A stretch of 10,426 bases of DNA. Source: Ruminococcaceae bacterium UBA7075. Lineage in GTDB: Bacteria > Bacillota > Clostridia > Oscillospirales > Acutalibacteraceae. Location: contig DKZL01000023.1 in NCBI GenBank assembly GCA_002493635.1, forward strand, positions 8,107-18,532, in the 5' to 3' direction. Position 1 is the first letter of the stretch. Every line of letters starts with the position of its first letter. Shown one piece after another: positions 6,753-10,426 of this stretch. Position numbers and translations under genes: made by a program. The notes beneath the pieces were generated by a model. It was not told the origin of the DNA. It did not search any database and saw nothing but the letters and a program-made list of their open reading frames with translations.

Positions 6753-8744
6753 ATGAAATTTTCAAGAATTGCAACAATAATTACTTTATCGGCAATTATT
6801 ACTGCGATGCCGATATTTTCGGTAATTACACCGGCGGCAAAGACTGTCGATATAGACGGCGACGGTTCTGTCGGAATATCAGATGCAACTGAAATTCAGA
6901 AGGTGATTGCCGGTATAAACGAGCCGTCAGGCAATTTTTATGGGATTGCCGACGTGGACGAAGACGGTTATGTAGATATAAACGATGTTACTTATATACA
7001 AAAATTTATAGCGGGATTAATTGATGAAGAACCTTCAACAGAACCAACTTCTGAGCCTTCAACTGAGCCAACCTCAGAGCCTTCAACTGAGCCGACTTCT
7101 GAACCTTCAACAGAACCGACAACTTCTGTGATTTATCCTTCAAGCTTGTCATTAAAAAAAACAGATATTACTCTCGGTAAAGGTGAAGAGTTTGTTCTGA
7201 TTGCAACTTGTGATGTTGAAAATTACATTTGTACATTTGTATCCGACGACTCATCAGTTGCAGAAGTGACTGATGAAGGTGTAATATCAGCTGTCAGTGA
7301 AGGAACAGCGATAATAGTTTGCAGTACCGAAAACGGATTGACTGCAACTTGTTCGGTTACGGTAAAACCTATGGCAACAAGCGTCAGCCTTAACAAAAGC
7401 AGTCTTACACTCGGTGTGGGTGAACAATTTGACCTTGACAGCAGTATAGAAAGCGGAACTGCCGCATATCACAGATACTTCTATTCTGACAATCCCGATA
7501 TTGCCTCGGTTGAAAAGGCAGGAGGGCTTGTTACTGCCAAAGCCTCAGGTACTGCAACAATTTCGTGCGTGATGAACAACGGCAAAAGTGCAAAATGTGA
7601 AATCACGGTAAAGCCTATGGCACAAAGCGTCCGCCTTAACAAAAGCAGTCTTACACTCGGTGTGGGCGAGCAATTCGACCTTGACAGCAGTATAGAAAGC
7701 GGAACTGCCGCATATCACAGATACTTCTATTCTGACAATCCCAATATTGCCTCGGTTGAAAAGGCAGGGGGACTTGTTACTGCCAAAGCTGTAGGTACGG
7801 CAAAGATAAGTGTGCAGATGAACAACGGAATAAAAGCAGTATGTGTTATAACAGTAAAAAATGCGCCGGACAAGATTTATCTTAACAAAACGGAACTTGC
7901 TATGTATGTTGGCGAAACATTTGATCTTGACAGCTCATTGCCAAAGAATACTGCGGCATACAATATAAAATATACCTCAAACAATCCTGATGTTGCTTCC
8001 GTAAAAGCAGGCGGCGGTATCGTAACAGCTAATAATTACGGCAAGGCTGTAATTACGGCAACTGCATTTAACGGAAAAAAGGTCAGCTGTTCTGTTTTTG
8101 TAATGCCTAAAAGCAAAAAAATCACTAATGTTCCGCTTGTAAATCAGAATAAGCTGCCGACAGGGTGTGAAACCTGCAGTGCAACAATGATGCTGAAATT
8201 TTACGGTTATTCGGTATCTGAAACAGCTTTTGCCGATAATTATCTTGTAAAAAGAAATCTGACGGCAAGCAACGGCATTCTTTATGGACCTGATCCGAAT
8301 TCAGCATTTATCGGCAATCCGTATTACAGCAACGGATTCGGAGTTTATGCTCCTGCAATGACAAAATTTATGAACAACTATTTTGCAGACAACAAAAACA
8401 AGCACAAAGCCAGATTGCTTGAGGGCAAAAGTCTTGATATGCTTTGCGCCGAATACATAAGCAACGGACAGCCTGTAATGGTTTGGGCGACAATAAATAT
8501 GCGCGGCTCATACAAAACTTCATCCTGGATAGTAAATTATGCTGACGAAAATGCAAAATATCCAAAGGGAAGTACCTACACCTGGACTGCAAACGAGCAT
8601 TGTCTGGTGCTTACGGGCTATGACAGCGAGTATTATTACTTTAATGACCCTTGGACGAATGAAAGAACAAAATACAGCCGTAGTCTTGTTGAAACCCGTT
8701 ATGCAGAACTCGGCAAGCAGGCGATTGCAGTTGTAAAAAATTAA
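6753..8744 (+). CDS. Secreted dockerin / Big_2 x4 / C39-like cysteine peptidase
   Basis: A 663-residue secreted modular protein. Residues 1-29 form a signal peptide (basic start, hydrophobic core, Ala-rich end near 28-29). A type I dockerin follows at ~32-89: two Ca2+ loops, D33-D35-D37-S39-D44 and D68-D70-D72-Y74-D79, each followed by an IQK-IAG helix. A Ser/Thr/Glu/Pro linker fills 93-124. Four Ig-like Big_2 domains occupy ~127-205, 208-287, 290-369 and 373-451. The C-terminal ~200 residues look like Peptidase_C39_2 (papain-like): VPLVNQ (oxyanion Q465), LPTGCETCSATMML (C472 nucleophile), NEHCLVLTGYD (H616), YFNDPW (D632). The family cleaves peptides. The dockerin predicts attachment to a cohesin-bearing scaffoldin or cell surface; no LPXTG or SLH anchor is seen. 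The substrate is unknown: cellulosomal or surface protein processing and host or dietary protein are all possible. Confidence 0.88.
   Translation: MKFSRIATIITLSAIITAMPIFSVITPAAKTVDIDGDGSVGISDATEIQKVIAGINEPSGNFYGIADVDEDGYVDINDVTYIQKFIAGLIDEEPSTEPTSEPSTEPTSEPSTEPTSEPSTEPTTSVIYPSSLSLKKTDITLGKGEEFVLIATCDVENYICTFVSDDSSVAEVTDEGVISAVSEGTAIIVCSTENGLTATCSVTVKPMATSVSLNKSSLTLGVGEQFDLDSSIESGTAAYHRYFYSDNPDIASVEKAGGLVTAKASGTATISCVMNNGKSAKCEITVKPMAQSVRLNKSSLTLGVGEQFDLDSSIESGTAAYHRYFYSDNPNIASVEKAGGLVTAKAVGTAKISVQMNNGIKAVCVITVKNAPDKIYLNKTELAMYVGETFDLDSSLPKNTAAYNIKYTSNNPDVASVKAGGGIVTANNYGKAVITATAFNGKKVSCSVFVMPKSKKITNVPLVNQNKLPTGCETCSATMMLKFYGYSVSETAFADNYLVKRNLTASNGILYGPDPNSAFIGNPYYSNGFGVYAPAMTKFMNNYFADNKNKHKARLLEGKSLDMLCAEYISNGQPVMVWATINMRGSYKTSSWIVNYADENAKYPKGSTYTWTANEHCLVLTGYDSEYYYFNDPWTNERTKYSRSLVETRYAELGKQAIAVVKN
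7029..7124 (+). repeat. 24-bp tandem repeat coding the EPSTEPTS linker (4 units)
   Basis: Four units of 24 bp encode EPSTEPTS three times and EPSTEPTT once. Third-codon positions vary between units (tca aca / tca act, cca / ccg), so this is not a brand-new expansion. It forms a flexible, acidic, probably glycosylatable spacer between the dockerin and the Ig-like domains. Confidence 0.93.
7368..7859 (+). repeat. Tandem 246-bp duplication of a Big_2 module
   Basis: Two adjacent 246-bp (82-codon) units, 7368-7613 and 7614-7859. From LNKSSL through TAKA (about 57 residues) the proteins differ only by one Asp/Asn, and the DNA differs at only a few third-base positions. The last ~20 codons of each unit have diverged strongly. 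Big_2 domains 1 and 4 are much less similar, so domains 2 and 3 arose by recent duplication or were homogenised by gene conversion. Confidence 0.93.
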
Positions 8745-8770
8745 ATATATGTCGGTTTAATTACACCATA

Positions 8771-8799
8771 TTGTTATTTGTATACTTTGTATATATAAT
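8771..8799 (+). promoter_or_regulatory. SigA-type promoter of the CobW-family gene
   Basis: -35 TTGTTA (8771-8776), 17-bp spacer, consensus -10 TATAAT (8794-8799). The start near 8806 gives a leader of about 54 nt. No Zur-type operator dyad is recognisable around it. Confidence 0.75.
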
Positions 8800-8859
8800 G
8801 AATAAGGCTTACTTATAAATTGATACAAGCAAATCTTAAATATTGAAAGGAAACTGAAA

Positions 8860-10092
8860 ATGTCAAAAGCAAAACTTCCCGTGCCGATTACTCTTCTTAC
8901 AGGTTATCTTGGTTCGGGCAAAACTACACTCATAAATCATATTTTAAATAATCAGGAAGGCTATAAATGTGCCGTAATCGTCAATGATATAGGCGAGGTC
9001 AACATTGATGCCGAGCTTATTCAAAAAACAGGCGTTGTGACGCAGGAGGGACAAAATCTTGTTCCTCTTTCAAACGGTTGTATCTGTTGCACGCTCAATG
9101 TTGATTTAATCAATCAGATTACCGATCTTATAAAGTCAGGCAAATTTGATTATATCCTGATTGAGGCGAGCGGTATTTGTGAGCCGCTGCCTATTGCACA
9201 GTCAATAGAGTTGCTTGCAGGTGATCCCGAGAGCAACACTCCGTCAATCTGCCGCCTTGACAATATTGTTACGGTTGTTGATGCTTTGCGTATGGCAACA
9301 GAATTCGGCTGCGGTGAAAAGCTTATGAACGATAATATTGAGGACGAGGATATTGAAAATCTTCTGATTCAGCAGATTGAGTTTTGCTCAACTATTATAC
9401 TCAATAAAACCGATATGGTTGATGATAAACAGCTTGACAGGGTAAAAACTATGATCAGAGCACTTCAGCCTAAGGCGAGAATTATTGAGTCAACCTATGG
9501 TAAAGTACCTGTTGCCGATGTTCTTGATACAAAGTGCTATACTTTTGAGGATACCGCCGCTTCGGCAGGCTGGGCACAGGAATTTGATAAACCGAATAGT
9601 GATGAAGAAGAGGAACACGGACATCACCACCATCATCACCATCATCACGACCACGAAGACCACTCACATTGTGATCACGATCATGGTCATTGTTGCTGCG
9701 GACACGATCATGACGACGGAGAAGAGGAGTACGGTATCGGTACGTTTGTATATTACTGCCGCCGTCCGTTCAGTGAAGAAAAGCTTCACAAATTTGTAAA
9801 CGACTGGCCAAAGGGTGTTGTCCGTGCCAAAGGATTAATTTGGCTCTCAGACAAGCGTGAGGATGTCTATATATTCGAGCAGGCAGGTGTGCAGATTACT
9901 GCAACAGAGCAGGGCAAGTGGCTTGCAGCCTATCCAAAGGAACAGCAGGAAATGTATATATCGCAGTATCCGGACGTATTAAAGGACTGGGATGAAAAAT
10001 ACGGCGACAGAGAAATTAAGCTTGTTTTTATTGGTCAGCATATGGACAAACAAGCAATTTGTGATGCGCTTGATAAGTGTCTTGACGAATAA
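8860..10092 (+). CDS. CobW/COG0523 family GTPase metallochaperone with His/Cys-rich insert
   Basis: G3E-family P-loop GTPase of 410 residues. Members load metal, often zinc, into client proteins or take part in cobalamin cobalt insertion. Visible in order are the Walker A motif GYLGSGKT (residues 15-22), VNDIGEVNID after switch I, the metal-binding CXCC GCICC (C74, C76, C77), Walker B-like ILIEASGICEP (E102) and the NKTD guanine motif (182-185). A His/Cys-rich insert at 253-284 is followed by the CobW C-terminal domain (~295-408: GTFVYYCRRPFSEEKL, AKGLIWLS, REIKLVFIG). The His-rich insert and the lack of nearby cobalamin genes favour zinc homeostasis (ZNG1/YeiR/YciC-like) over B12 synthesis; nickel or other metals cannot be excluded. 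AAAGGAAA precedes the ATG. The gene is alone on its transcript. Confidence 0.93.
   Translation: MSKAKLPVPITLLTGYLGSGKTTLINHILNNQEGYKCAVIVNDIGEVNIDAELIQKTGVVTQEGQNLVPLSNGCICCTLNVDLINQITDLIKSGKFDYILIEASGICEPLPIAQSIELLAGDPESNTPSICRLDNIVTVVDALRMATEFGCGEKLMNDNIEDEDIENLLIQQIEFCSTIILNKTDMVDDKQLDRVKTMIRALQPKARIIESTYGKVPVADVLDTKCYTFEDTAASAGWAQEFDKPNSDEEEEHGHHHHHHHHHDHEDHSHCDHDHGHCCCGHDHDDGEEEYGIGTFVYYCRRPFSEEKLHKFVNDWPKGVVRAKGLIWLSDKREDVYIFEQAGVQITATEQGKWLAAYPKEQQEMYISQYPDVLKDWDEKYGDREIKLVFIGQHMDKQAICDALDKCLDE
9616..9711 (+). other. His/Cys-rich metal-binding segment within the CobW protein
   Basis: Codons 253-284 hold 18 His and 4 Cys among 32 residues, including nine consecutive His and a CCC triplet, interleaved with Asp and flanked by acidic runs (DEEEE before, DDGEEE after). 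The nine His are encoded by mixed cac/cat codons rather than a pure trinucleotide slip. It is a likely metal reservoir or sensor loop between the GTPase and C-terminal domains. Confidence 0.9.
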
Positions 10093-10196
10093 AAATTTTT
10101 AGATTCTATAGCAATAGCTGGGGTAAAAATATACTAAGAATAGCTTTTTTAAAATTCGGAATCTTAGAACATTATCGAAGTTCTCATTTTGCGTTC

Positions 10197-10298
10197 GTAG
10201 GGGACGGCATCCTTGACGTCCCGCCTGATTGCCAACGGCAATCAGGAAAAACGACATCTTAAGATAGGGTTTTGGGACGTCTGGAAGCCGTCCCCTAC
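10197..10298. repeat. MITE-like or palindromic intergenic element, ~102 bp
   Basis: The ends are long imperfect inverted repeats: 10197-10222 (begins GTAGGGGACGGC) pairs with 10274-10298 (ends GCCGTCCCCTAC), 23 pairs with one mismatch and one one-base bulge region. Inside is a perfect 10-bp hairpin, CCTGATTGCC with GGCAATCAGG and an AAC loop (10224-10246), then a 10-bp palindrome ATCTTAAGAT (10256-10265). The arms are markedly richer in GC than the AT-rich surroundings. There is no coding capacity and no clear target-site duplication. It could be a non-autonomous transposon, a REP-like repeat or a structured RNA; copy number elsewhere in the genome would decide. Confidence 0.8.
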
Positions 10299-10367
10299 AC
10301 ATAACTTTATTAAGACTTTAATTGTTGTTATCCCAACATTTATTATAGAACCATATTTTATTGAATT

Positions 10368-10395
10368 ATTGAGAGAAGCGGATGCTTCTCTCAAT
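10368..10395 (+). terminator. Strong hairpin, possible terminator
   Basis: A perfect 12-bp stem, ATTGAGAGAAGC with GCTTCTCTCAAT, around tetraloop GGAT. It is followed only by TTGCTTGC on the plus strand, and by no T-run on the minus strand. The stem is convincing; its role as a terminator for transcripts reading through from the CobW gene, or for a gene beyond the window edge, is uncertain. Confidence 0.5.
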
Positions 10396-10426
10396 TTGCT
10401 TGCACTATAGGAAATTGCACGGTTGC

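Larger units (their letters stand above)
10093..10426. other. Gene-free 334-bp tail region
   Basis: No credible coding sequence is seen on either strand; the open frames here cross palindromes and lack ribosome sites. Contents from left to right: an AT-rich stretch with a weak 5-bp hairpin (AGAAC at 10166-10170 with GTTCT at 10180-10184, followed by CATTTTG) that could be a poor terminator for the CobW gene, the palindromic element at 10197-10298, then an AT-rich spacer and a strong hairpin at 10368-10395. Confidence 0.75.

Noticed and set aside
9485..9799. Plus-strand frame rich in Ile/Thr inside the CobW gene
   Set aside because: It is the +1 frame of the His/Asp-rich segment (cac/gac read as acc/acg-type codons), with no independent start signals.
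10213..10410. 65-codon open frame in the 3' intergenic region
   Set aside because: It runs through the palindromic element and the terminal hairpin, has no ribosome site, and shows no recognisable protein features.
1..10426. CRISPR array, tRNA, rRNA, prophage or defence genes
   Set aside because: No spaced direct repeats, no tRNA-like cloverleaf or CCA-adjacent acceptor, and no integrase, transposase, nuclease-toxin or Cas signature was found in any reading frame examined.

Overview
The window looks like a low-GC, Gram-positive gut Clostridia chromosome, most likely Oscillospiraceae/Ruminococcaceae (Ruminococcus or Eubacterium siraeum type). Three things point there: AT-rich spacers with AGGAGG-type ribosome binding sites and TTG starts, a sporulation sigma factor of the SigK type, and a secreted protein with a type I dockerin, the cellulosome-docking module typical of that family. 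The genus is inference; the dockerin and sigma factor are read directly.

Layout. 1-1314: the 3' end of a long gene encoding an X-X-X-Leu-X-X-Gly heptad-repeat protein, start outside the window. 1515-2540 (+): ilvE, branched-chain aminotransferase, with its own promoter. 2564-2601: a perfect 15-bp bidirectional terminator shared with the convergent sigK (2611-3306, -). 3447-4205 (+): exodeoxyribonuclease III, divergent from sigK, with its own promoter and a shared terminator facing the next minus-strand gene. 4258-5436 (-): a lysylphosphatidylglycerol synthase/UPF0104-type multi-pass membrane protein. From the divergent promoter region at 5478-5595, a probable two-gene operon runs rightward: a small multi-pass membrane protein (5629-6066) and a CBS-pair protein (6104-6508), ended by a hairpin at 6604-6630. 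6753-8744 (+): a secreted dockerin / Ser-Thr-Glu-Pro linker / four Ig-like (Big_2) domains / C39-like cysteine peptidase. 8860-10092 (+): a CobW-family GTPase metallochaperone with an extreme His/Cys-rich insert. 10093-10426: no gene, but a GC-rich, ~102-bp palindromic MITE-like element and a strong hairpin.

Most genes are single, independently promoted housekeeping or accessory genes; apart from the membrane-protein/CBS pair there is no evident multi-gene pathway and no obvious defence or mobile island. The most unusual items are the dockerin-bearing peptidase with a recently duplicated Ig-like module, the His/Cys-rich CobW protein, the palindromic element at 10197-10298, and the uninterrupted sigK that keeps a hydrophobic pro-sequence. 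Several starts were moved from the longest open frame on ribosome-binding-site and promoter evidence: sigK, xth, the UPF0104 protein and the small membrane protein.
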